A stretch of DNA of 64,000 nucleotides from Clitoria ternatea (Eukaryota > Streptophyta > Magnoliopsida > Fabales > Fabaceae): assembly GCA_037962975.1 (NCBI GenBank), contig CM075672.1:123552001-123616000 (forward strand), in the 5' to 3' direction. Below, one piece after another: positions 19,119 through 29,980 of this stretch; positions within the stretch are counted from its first letter, which is position 1, and each line of letters begins with the position of its first letter. Position numbers and translations under genes: made by a program. The notes under the pieces were generated by a model. It was not told where the DNA came from. It ran no database searches and saw only the letters and a program-made list of their open reading frames with translations.

Positions 19119-19133
19119 CAAAAAGGGGGAGAA
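19119..19133 (+). other. Polypurine tract of element C
   Basis: AAAAAGGGGGAGAA abuts the 3' LTR start at 19134 and is the expected plus-strand primer. Confidence 0.85.
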
Positions 19134-21076
19134 TGAAGTTGCATATGTAAGTATGCAAAGTAGTTTTGATGAATGACAAAGTATTCATGATGATGATGGA
19201 ATGGCAAAGGTTCAGAAACAAGAAGGTTCAAGCACAAAGACAATGGCCAAGAATAAAGAGATGAAGATGCCTCACAAAGAGTTAAAGAAACATGAGCTAT
19301 GGAAAACAAGGTTGATGTCATGAACTCAAATCATGAAGAAACAAGCTCATAAGTTTAAGAAGAATCAAGGAAACAAGCATGAGGATCAAAGGAATAAGCC
19401 ATGGGTCAACACATATCAAGAACATATCAAAGACCTTGAAGAAGTACATGTGCTAATCGATTAAACCATTGCCATAATCAATTACATAGGTTCTGGAACG
19501 AACATAATCGATTATAGATAAAAGACTAATCGATTACAACAATTAGAAATGGGACTAAATGCATCAGGTATGATATCTAATCGATTATGGAAGCCACACA
19601 ATCGATTAGGAAGCCACTGGAATTAAAGTAATCGATTACATGAAGTCCTAATCGATTACCATGCTGCGAGACACAAATTAAGAGCATCAGGTATCAATCA
19701 TAATCGATTACAAGGCAATGAATAATCGATTAGAATGATTCTGTTTCTGAGATAATCGATTACAATACAAATGCTAATCGATTACCTGCTGCATAACACT
19801 GAAGATTCCAAATCGTAATCGATTACATATCGAAGGCTAATCGATTACCATAGTGTCAGAACGTGGGAAAATGCTTTTAAGTGGAACTCCAGCTCATTTC
19901 TTCACTCCCACTTTGTGCCCATGCTAAGGTAACCGTTGGAGACAATGTGCAACGGCTGGAAACCCTAAAAATGGCTATAAATGAAGCATGGATTCAAGCA
20001 AGAGAGTGGTGACACAAGGAAAGAGACCAGGGCACAACACAAGGCAATCAACATCCTTCTTCTAGAGGTCTTCTTATTTCATTTCTCTTGTATATTCTGC
20101 AACTCTTGTTTCTAAACTTGCATATTGCTTTAAGAGTTGTTAGATTGTGAGTTTCAATTTGCATATCCTCTCTTGTTGAGAGTTAGAATTGGTGAGAGCT
20201 TTCATTTGTGTATCTACTCTATTGAGAGAGTTAATTGCTTGTAAACCAAACACCAAAACACACCAAGGTTTTTCACTCTAGGTTGAGTGGTCACAAAGGT
20301 TGGGGTTCAACCTTTGGGTTATTGAGAGATTGTGAGATTGGGTGGGTTGCCCTTTGCTTGTGAGGATTGAGTTCTTGAGTGTGGGACACTAGGAAGTTGC
20401 AATTGCTCAAAGCTTGTATCTCAAATCTTCAATAGTGGAATCCTTCAAGTGGGTTGCTTGAAGGCGAGACGTACACCAGGTTGGTGGAACTCGTTAAACT
20501 TGGTTTGCATTTCTCTCTACCTTGAACTCTTTATACAACTGTGCATATAAACTGTTTGTTGAAATGCTTGAGCTGAATGTGTGAATCAAAGTTGTTGTTC
20601 AAGTAGAAAACTAACTCTGCATGCCAAGTGTTTGATAATTTGCTTGAATCAATATTTGGTGAAGTTCCTCAAAACTGGAAATTGTTATAACTTACCAAAT
20701 ATCTAATACATCGTTTCCTATAAAGTCTTGTGTGATAAATACTTGATTGCTATTACTTCTCACATTCACACAAGGTGTTTGATAACTTGAATGAGTTGAA
20801 TGTTTATAGGAAACATCATATCATTTCTTAAATAAATCCGTGCACTCTAACTGTTTGATAAATTGTTCAAACCAATAACTTGTTTGCTTATCACACTTTA
20901 AGCCTTATATTGTCATTACACATAAAGTGTTTCATAGTGTGATATGTGCATAAAAGTTATTGTATCTTCATTATTGCATCATTTATATATTACTAACCAT
21001 TTCCAAAGGGATTCCGCGCGAAAATTTGAAACACTCAATTCACCCCCCCTCTTGAGCGTTGAGGCCTTGTCTAACA
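19134..21076 (+). repeat. 3' LTR of element C
   Basis: It is 1943 bp, identical in length to the 5' LTR, with about six transitions between the two copies. It carries the same TAATCGATTA array (19453-19850). Confidence 0.95.
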
Positions 21077-21081
21077 AATAT

Positions 21082-24000
21082 TAGAGGACGCGGTGCTCCT
21101 AGAGGTGGTTAGGGTGGTGGTAACCAAGGCCGTGGAAATGCCCAAGGCCTAACTTGCTACAAATGTGGTGCTAACCATTTGGTACGTGATTGTCTACGGG
21201 ACAATGTGGTTTGCTATCAATGTAACCAACCCAGACATATTCGCCCTAATTGCCCATTGGACACAAGAGGTGCTAATGTTGATACTCCTAACCACATGAA
21301 TTATTATGCTAACCGTAGAGGCCGTGGTGGTTTCAGAGGCCGTGGCCATGGAAACGGTAACGGTTATAATGGTGGCCGAAATGGTGGCCATAGTGGAAAT
21401 CATAACGGTGGAAGAAACGGGAATGGTCGAGGTAATGGCAATGGTGGAAGAAATGGAAACCGCAATGGTGGTGATCAACTATAAGCTGCTGGCAGAGTGT
21501 TTGCTGTTACTGGTGAAGAAGCCGCACAAGATGAAGATCTTGTTTGTGGTAAGTGTGAAATTCTTGGTGTTTCTATGAACGTTATCTTTGATTCTGGTGC
21601 TACGCACTTATTTATTTCTGAAAACTGTGTGAGGCGCTTGAGGGTGCCTGTTTGTATGATGAGAGGTTCCATATTGGTAACCACACCGACCAGTACTTAT
21701 TTAAGATCGGTGACCCGATGTGAGAATGTTAAGATGAACCTTGAGGGTAGAAAGTTTAATGTATCCATTGTTTTTTTGCCTATGAAAGACCTAGATATTA
21801 TTCTAGGCATGGATTGGTTATCTGCTAACAAAGTCTTGGTGGATTGTCATAACAAGACGGTGATCTTCCCGACTTCTAATGCTAAAGGCTTTGATGTGCA
21901 AGTTATCTCTCAGCTTCTTGTGATGTTCTATTTGATTGATGGGAATGGTACGTCCCAATCTAGTGAGATTCCCATTGTTTCAGAGTTTCCGGATATGTTT
22001 CCGGAAGAGATTCTCGGATTACCTCCTCCACGAGAGGTGGAATTTTCTATTGATCTCCTTCCTGGCATTGAGCCTGTTTCTAGAGCCCCTTATCGGATGT
22101 CTCCTATGGAGTTGACCGAATTGAAAAAACAAGTCAAGGAATTACTCGAGCGGGAGTTTATTCGCCCAATTGTGTCTCCTTGGGGTGCTCCGGTGTTATT
22201 GGTGAAAAAGAAGGATGGAAGTATGAGATTGTGCGTTGATTATCGCCAACTCAACAAACTAACCATTAAGAATAAATATCCTCTTCCTCGCATTGATGAT
22301 CTTTTAGATTGATTGAAGGGTGCTGTTATGTTTTCAAAGATCAATTTGCGTTCCAGATATCACCAAATTCGAGTGAAGACCGAAGATATTCCGAAGACTG
22401 CTTTCCGAACACGATATGAACACTATGAGTACATAGTGATGCCATTTGGAGTGACGAATGCTCCTGCGATTTTCATGGATTACATGAATCGCATTTTCCA
22501 TGAGTATCTCGATCAATTCGTTGTGGTGTTTATCGATGATATTTTGGTATACTCCAAGAGTCATGAAGAGCATGAAAAACATCTTCGTCTTGTATTGACT
22601 ATTCTTTGAGAGAAAGAGCTGTATGCTAAACTCTCTAAATGTGAATTCTAGATGAGTGAAATCTCTTTTCTTGGTCATGTGATTTCTGGTGATGGAGTTG
22701 CCATTGATAGATCAAAAGTTGAAGCTGTTATAGCTTGGGAAAGACCAACGTCTTTGATAGAGATAAGAAGTTTTCTTGGTCTTGCCGGTTATTACCGAAG
22801 GTTTATTGAAGGATTTTCTCGCTTAGCCCTGCCATTGACGAAGTTGACTCGTAAGAATCAATCTTTCGTGTGGACTCGTGAATGTGAAGAAAGTTTCCAA
22901 GAGTTAAAGTGTAGGCTCACTACTGCACCAGTGTTAGCGTTGCCCGATTTGACAGATGACTTTGTGGTGTATTGCGATGCGTCTAAGCTTGGTCTTGGAT
23001 GTGTGTTGATGCAAAAGGAGCGTGTGATAGCCTATGCGTCGAGACAGTTGTGACCGCATGAGGTTAATTATCCTACACATGATCTGGAATTGGCGGCAGT
23101 GGTGTTTGCTTTGAGGTTGTGGCGACATTACTTATATGGTTCTAAGTTTGTGGTCTTTAGTGATCACAAGAGCCTTAAGTATTTATTTGACCAAAAAGAA
23201 CTAATATGTGCCAACGACGATGGATGGAATTTCTAAAAGATTATGAGTTTGAATTGAGGTATCATCCTGGAAAGGCAAATGTGGTTGCCGATGCTTCGAG
23301 CTGAAAGTCATTGCATATCTCTATAATGATGGCGAAAGAGATGGAGTTGATAGAACAATTTAGAGATTTGAATGTGGGCGTGGAGACATATACTTCTAAG
23401 AAAATGTCGTTTCAAATGTTGAAAGTCACAAATGAATTTCTTAAATATGTGAAGGTACAAAAACCGAATGATGAGTATTTGACCGAGATGAAAAAGACCT
23501 AAGAGAAATGGAAGAATTTATTCCTAGTGGAAGGTCAAGATGGCATTTGGCGTGTGAAGGGCTGAATTTATGTTCCGTCAAGTGGTGATGTGAGAAAATG
23601 TGTACTTGAGGAAGCTCACAAAAACGTATTGAGCATTCATCCTGGTTCTACCAAGATGTATAAGGACTTGAAAAAGAATTGTTGTGGCCTGGCATGAAGC
23701 GTGATGTGGCGAACTTTGTAGCGTCTTGCCTTGTTTGTCAGAAGGCTAAGGTCGAGCATCAGAGGCCGTCTGGTTATTTGAGACCTTTGGAAATTCCTGT
23801 TTGGAAGTGGGATAGCATAGCGATTGATTTTGTTTTTGGACTACCCAGAACTCGTGCTGGAAATGATGCCATATGGGTAATTGTGGATCAATTGATGAAG
23901 TGTGCTCACTTCTTACCCATGAATATGAAGAGTTCCTTGGAGAAATTGGCACAATTATATATAAAAGAGATCGTTAGACTGCATGGCGTATCGTCTAGTA

Positions 24001-24887
24001 TCATATCCGACCATGATCCTCGGTTTACTTCTCAGTTTTGGGGAAGTTTACATAATGAGCTGGGTTCTAAGCTGAAACTTAGTTCCGCATATCATCCTCA
24101 AATCGACGGACAGTCTGAAAGGACTATACAGAGCCTTGAAGATTTGTTGAGAGCTTGTGTTCTTGAATACGGTGGATGTTAGGAGAGATTCCTGCCATTG
24201 ATTGAATTCACATACAACAATAGCTTCCATTCTAGTATTGGCATGGCACCGTATAAGGCGTTGTATGGAAGGAAGTGTAGAACTCCCTTGTGTTGGCTTG
24301 AAGTTGGAGAGAACTTGGCCTTAGGGCCGGAGATTATTCAAGAGACTACAGAGCAAATTAAGATATAAGAGAATATGAAGATTGCTCAAGATAGACAGAA
24401 GAGTTATTATGACAAGAGACATAAACCACTTGAGTTTCAAGTGGGTGATCATGTATTTTTGAAGGTCTCGCATGATAAAGGAATTGGAAGGGCGCTAAAG
24501 AGTGGAAAGTTGAGCCCTAGATTTATTGGACCTTATAAGGTATTGGAGCGGATTGGAGACATTGCTTATTAGATAGCACTCCCTCCGCATCTTGCTAATC
24601 TACACAATGTGTTCCATGTGTCGTAGTTGAGGAAATATGTTCATGATCCTCTACATGTGATTCCTATGGATGATATTGATGTACGTGAAGATTTATCTAT
24701 CCCTCCTGTTTCTATTCGCATCGTCGAGCATTCTGTAAAGAAACTACGGAACAAGTTGGTACCTTTGGTGAAGGTCGCTTGGAAACATGGAAATGTGGAG
24801 ACGTTCACATGGGAACGTGAGGACGACATCAGAGAACGATATCCTGACGTATTCGAATCCGGTAAGTTAAAATTTCGAGGATGAAAT
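21082..24887 (+). pseudogene. Element B gag end and pol: zinc knuckles, protease, RT, RNase H, integrase, chromodomain; broken
   Basis: Domains occur in order. Two knuckles (CYKCGANHLVRDC and CYQCNQPRHIRPNC) are followed by a Gly/Asn-rich linker. Protease has DSGATH (about 21590) and ILGMDWL. Reverse transcriptase runs from PYRMSPMELTELKKQ with VLLVKKKDGSMRLCVDYRQLN, and the active site FIDDILVYS is at about 22530. RNase H has YCDASKLGLG. Integrase has the Cys pair CLVC, Asp in WDSIAIDFVFGLP, SDHDPRFTS and Glu in GQSERTIQSLED. GPY/F and chromodomain segments end at about 24884. Stops lie at or near 21109, 21482, 22310, 22607, 22648, 23051, 23302, 23500, 23563, 24179, 24366, 24570 and 24625. 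Frameshifts lie near 23205 and 23670. Most stops fit C-to-T or G-to-A changes. Confidence 0.9.
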
Positions 24888-24908
24888 TTTCTTTTTGGTG
24901 GGGTGGAT
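24870..24908 (+). other. Stem and polypurine tract of element B
   Basis: AAATTTCG-agga-TGAAATTT (24870-24889) is followed by GGTGGGGTGGAT just before the LTR. It is the counterpart of the stem and tract of element A. Confidence 0.75.
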
Positions 24909-27900
24909 TGTAACATCCCAATTTTTAAAATAGAGGATTAATTAAGGAAATTAATATTGAGTAATCGAATATGAATTACTTAGTGTCTCAAAATATTGGA
25001 AATAATTAAATTGAGATTTTTGGGGACTGTTGGTGATTTATGGAGACAAGTTAAGCTGAAAATGAGCCCGGTTGAGATATGAGTGTCGGACCAAGTATCT
25101 CTGATTGAGATGATATTGGTCAGGGCTATTGAGTATAATATTGGGAGTCCAAAATTATATTCAAAATAATTTTTAGATAAAGTATTAAGCCCAAATAAAG
25201 AACCTGTTTGTCATAAAGCGATGAAATTTTAATGCGAAGGATTAAAAATAAACCCAAAAGCCAATTTCTTTCTCTTTTTTCACATTGGCTTATATTTTTC
25301 CCATGGCAAACATCCCTCTTCTTCTTTTCTCTACTTTTTCTTCTCCGTCTCATCTTCTTCCTCTAAAAACCCTAGTCAAGTGGCAATCTTTTTCCCCTCT
25401 CATTTCATTTTCAAGGAGCTTGGAAGGGGACCATTGGAGCTTGAAGCCTTCTCCTTCTCCTCTTCCTAATTTTGTGTGGCATCTCCCTCTTTCTTAAACC
25501 CCTTTTATTTTTGGGTGTGAGGTATGTATACTCATCATTTTATTTGGGTTTTTCCTATATATAGGTGTTAATGTGAGTTGGGGGAGTAATGCATGTACAT
25601 GGGTATTTATTAGAAGCATTTAATGCTTATGCCCTAGAGTGGGTTACCATAAATGTAAGGTTTTAATGAGGGATAAGTGTAGTGGATGTATTTATGATGG
25701 TAAGATATGAAGAAGGATAAGGCATTGATGAGAGTTGTTGGGTTTTGGAGAAACCCTAACTTTTAAGAATTGGGGAAAGTTATGAATGTTGGTTGGATAG
25801 TGTAGTTAAGAGCAAATACAAGCCATTGGATGTATGAGTGTTGGATGGTGTGGTATTTTGTAGGTGTTGGACTATTGTTGTTGGTAGTCTATTGAACATA
25901 ATGAATGTGGCTTAATGGGGAGGAATTCCCAAAGCCTAACAAATAATAAAAATGACGTCTATAACATGCCTAGCACATGTTGTGAAATTATTGATATGAA
26001 TATGATTAAATAGAATTGAAATAATGTCTTGAGTAATTGATTGATTGGGATTCTATATGCATGTTAATGTAGGATCCATTCCGAACGACGAGGCGGGTGC
26101 CTCTTATCAATCGAAATTCTTCTCTTGAGGTATGTGAGGAGTCTTATGTTCTAAATGCATGAATTTGAATGTTATTTGATTGCCATATGTATTGGTATGC
26201 ATGTTAGCCTTGCTTGAGATGATATGAGAAATTGTAATGTGGTATATGGTGTGGGTAATGCATTTGGCAACATTCTTTGGTGCATTTAGGATATTCATGG
26301 TGTGCTATATGGCGGTGTAGAATGATTAATGATGTGATGTTATGCTTGTACCTACCATGAATGTAATATGATTGTTGATGATGCCTGATAGAGAATGATT
26401 GAAGTCTTTGTATTGATGATAAAGTTGAGAAATATGAATGAGAACTATTGAGAATGCTACACAAAGACTTAAACTAATGAGAATAACCAACAATAATGAA
26501 TCCACTAGAAGCCTTGTGGTGATGTTGGTAATGATGACGATGTCTGATGAGTGGCATGTATAGGATGGATAGAGTGAGAAATGCATATGATCTGTATTTT
26601 CATCCATGGCATACTGCATAGCTGCCGTTGTTGGAACATTAGGGGAGTTCCCTCGGCCGACCCAGTGCGAGGGTGGCTCGGTGCACGAGCAAGTTTTAAT
26701 TCCCCTGTGACTCGGTGTGAAGTCACGAAGCTGCCCATGTATTGCTTCGGGGAGCTACATGTGGCCGACCCTTGTGGGGGGTGGCTCTTGATGAGTAGGT
26801 GACCCCGGTGGTCCTTGGGATCACAGCCGCCATGATTTGATATCTGGCCGGCCGACAACACCATATGTTAATATGTTGTGTACCGCGGTGATGGTGAAAA
26901 TGACCAGGTGTTGCAAGATGGGCGATGTGGTTTGGTACTAGTAAAATAATTGATGTATGCATGCAATTTTAAGGATAAGTGTATACATTTTACTACTGCA
27001 GTAGGGGTATGGTTAGATGACCGTACTTGAATCCCACATCTGGTGTTTGTAATCCCACAGTCAGATCTGTAATTGTTGAAATATTCCTTTGTGCATATGC
27101 ATTAGCTTAAGAGCATTTGTATATAGTGAGGAAGTATGCCAAAGGTGATGAAATATGATGATGGATGTGATGAAGATGTAATGATATACTAAGACAATAT
27201 AAAAGATATGAATACCAAATGATAGTTTATGTGCGATATCTGAGTTATAGTGAAACTTGATTATGTATATGTTGTATGCTTTGTCAAAATTGTAGTGTTA
27301 CTTATGATGAATGTATGATGATGTTGAAATGATGGAGAGTATGGGAAAGATATGTAAGTACAAAGTATACATGTTTTGATGCATATGTACATAAACACAT
27401 GGTATTCATATTCATTCCTTTGGAATGTGTGACTCACCCTCCCATGTTATCCATTTTTAGACTTGTGATGCAGGGCACTCATGGGAAGGGTAGACATTTC
27501 GAAGTGCATTTTGGTTGATGGAGGTAAATAGTGGTATAGGAAGTGCCTTGGCCGGCAAAATCTAGATTTTTGTATAGCATGTGATGTATATGAATGCTTA
27601 TTTTCATATCTAGATTAGTGATAATGATTTTAAGGGTCATGGAGGAAAATTGAGCCTTGATGTATATGGTCAATTTTCATTTATGACCCAGACGATGTAA
27701 AGGATAAAATTATGATGCTTGATGATGTGAATTTTTATGAATGAATGGTGTGTATTGTGACTTGCAACACTTTATAGAGAATTAAGAGATGAATGTTTTC
27801 AAATGATATGCATTGAATAAATGATAATTGAATTTGAAAGGTATAGATAGTTGGATGATGATGTTGTTGATGTTTACTTCAGTGAATGAATGAAGTAATT

Positions 27901-28933
27901 CTTGAATTATAGTACTTTATGAAGTTGGTAGAATTTGTAGATGCATAATGAAGCAAAATAATGTATTAGGAAAGGTTAAAGTGGTAGGAAATGATAATTC
28001 ATACGCTAAGTTGTGAGAATTCCACGTTTCTGCATAAGTTCTGTAGAACTCGCTCAAGCGAGTGGGAATCTCGCTCGAGTGAGTTGTTCGTGAAGCAGGG
28101 GTGTGGCCACTCGCCGAAATTCACTCAGGCAAATGGCCTTCTCGCCCAAGCGAGATTTGGTGGGAATCAGTGGTTGGTCACTGGACCATTCTCGCTCAGG
28201 CGAAATGGCCCTGGCCCGGTGATCGCTCAAGCGAGGGAGAAGAGAATAGACACTAGTCGATTTTCGCTCAGGCGGGACTTGCCTCGCCCAAGCGAAAATG
28301 GGACAATGAGCTTCTATGGTTGCTGGAGCAATCTCGCTCAAGCGAGATAAAATCCGCTCAAGCGAGATTGGCTCCAATGGCAAATCTCCTCTCTTGCTCA
28401 AGCGTCTCGCTCGCTCGCCTGGGGGTGATCTTTGTATCTCGCTCAAGGGAGATGGGGCTCGCTCAAGCGAGAGGAGCCCCTGATGCTTAAAACTTTTCTC
28501 GCTCAGCCTTCCTTATGCTCGCTGAAGCGTCACTGTGTGTGTTCGCTCAAGCGAGTGTGGCTCTCGCTCGAGCGAGTAGCCACCTGATGTCCTCCTTGTT
28601 TTATTTTAAATAAATTTTCATTTCTTATGCATCAAATCCTTATCATGCATCATCTTAAAGGTGTTCTTGAACATAGTATGGGTCATGGAACCTTATGAAA
28701 TCTCTTATCTTAAAATTCAATCATGCAACAATTAAATTAATTAATTCTTCTGCTGATTTTAATTGGAAAATTATTATAAAATCATCCTTTAATTTACCAT
28801 TTCATATCTTCATATATGGGAGTGGTTTATCATAGATGCAGGTGTTGTATTAAAAGCTTCACCACTTCTTTTATTTTCATTGAATAGTGATTTTAAATCG
28901 TGAAAAATTTCCCCGTATTTTCGGGGCGTCTCA
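24909..28933 (+). repeat. 3' LTR of element B (4.0 kb)
   Basis: It starts TGTAACATCCCAAT and ends TTCGGGGCGTCTCA. A pyrimidine-rich leader-like region lies at 25255-25500. A GC-richer block at 26640-26830 has two copies of a GGCCGACCC...GGGTGGCTC unit. CCTTGGCCGGC is at 27546, and a CGCTCAAGCG palindrome array at 28047-28577. Parts match the LTR of element D on the other strand, for example the GGTCAGGGCT and GACCAAGT blocks. ORFs inside are chance. Confidence 0.9.
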
Positions 28934-29201
28934 TGCGATATCTTCCAAACAATACCAGGGTGCTTAATGGTAAATTTAATTCGCAATAGTTGGGATTACC
29001 AGTGAAATAATTTACGATTTACATACTAACACCAAAAATTTAAAATTAAATAATACAACCATATTTAATAAAATCGAGCCCGCCTAAATACTAAATTTTC
29101 TAAATTTATGTTTTCTTGTCCGATCGCGATGAATCCTCTTGAGCACGTGAACGTCAAAGTATGCCAAATCAATTTCTAAAATACTTAAAAACATAATAAT
29201 T
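28934..29201 (-). repeat. Z: probable minus-strand LTR, left fragment
   Basis: AT-rich sequence lies between the end of element B and the CACTA terminus. It continues at 41957 once the CACTA and one copy of its ATT duplication are ignored. Its true end is cut by the B insertion. No coding potential is seen. Confidence 0.45.
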
Positions 29202-29226
29202 CACTAGTGGAAAAAATGAATATAAT
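29202..29226 (+). repeat. Left terminal inverted repeat of CACTA
   Basis: CACTAGTGGAAAAAATGAAT pairs imperfectly with the right terminus; the outer eight bases are identical and are themselves the palindrome CACTAGTG. Confidence 0.9.
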
Positions 29227-29660
29227 CATGGTTAAAAATGGCCTTTAATCACGGTTAAAGAACCGTGGTTGTTGCAGCCGTGGTAGTAGATGAGGGTCTT
29301 TAACCACGGTTAACAACAGTGGTAATAAATCACATCTAACCACGGTTATCGATTATAACCATGAATATATCCATTATAGTAGAAACTGTGGATAAAGAGA
29401 ATCTATATTCATGGTTGTTTAGCACAACCGTGAATATAAGTAGTAAAAAAAATTCACTTACAGACTATTTATATTCACGGTTATAGTAGAAACTGTGGAT
29501 AAAGAGAATCTATATTCACGGTTGTTTAGCACAACCGTGAATATAAGTAGTAAAAAAATTCACTTACAGACTATTTATAATCACGGTTATGGTAGTAACC
29601 GTGGATAAATAGGGTCTATAATCACGGTTGTTACCATAACCGTGTATAAATACTCTGGTT
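29222..29660. repeat. Left subterminal palindrome array of CACTA
   Basis: Repeated units have the form TTCACGGTT-(9-11 nt)-AACCGTGAA, with variants such as CCACGGTT and AATCACGG. A unit of about 107 bp is duplicated directly (about 29375-29481 and 29482-29585). In En/Spm such repeats bind the TnpA-type protein. Confidence 0.85.
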
Positions 29661-29980
29661 TTTTTTTTAATATGGTTTCTGTTTTATTGTTTCCCAAACC
29701 TGCATTCAGACAACCAGCACAATATACAGTATCCCAGCATATCCAGCAACAAACCATATATAAAAAGAATGGTATATATATAACAATTAATTTGATATGA
29801 ATTCATAACAACCTAAAAAATGAAACTATATACAATTCAGATGAATGTAACCTAATAAAATGTAAACCCTAAATCCTACACTAGATACATATTTAAGAGA
29901 ATAAAGATCCTATATCTAGCTAAGTTCTTTTGCTAATTGCTTTCTAACATTATCTAACATTATCTAGCTAAGTATGAGGC

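Larger units (their letters stand above)
12859..21076 (+). mobile_element. Element C: young gag-only LTR retrotransposon (TR-GAG-like)
   Basis: Two LTRs of exactly 1943 bp flank a 4.3 kb interior. The 5-bp duplication AATAT is present at 12854-12858 and 21077-21081. Reading both LTRs side by side I see about six differences, all transitions, so the insertion is recent. The interior has a primer-binding site, an intact gag of 387 codons, then 3.1 kb without protease, integrase or reverse transcriptase, then a polypurine tract. It must borrow enzymes from a relative; the gag type and repeated polypurine tracts point to a SIRE/Maximus-like copia partner (inference). Confidence 0.9.
9975..28933 (+). 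mobile_element. Element B: old Tekay-like Ty3/gypsy chromovirus
   Basis: Two LTR parts (9975-11750 and 24909-28933) match closely base for base, for example from GTAATGATATACTAAGACAA onwards. They flank a primer-binding site, gag, protease, reverse transcriptase, RNase H, integrase, chromodomain and polypurine tract in the right order. The front of the 5' LTR is separated by element A and lies outside the window. Element C (12859-21076) interrupts gag. Many stops and at least two frameshifts make it non-autonomous. Confidence 0.9.

Noticed and set aside
21194..21578. Minus-strand and +2 ORFs over the Gly/Asn-rich gag linker
   Set aside because: Shadows of the repetitive GGHNGNGG coding sequence of element B.
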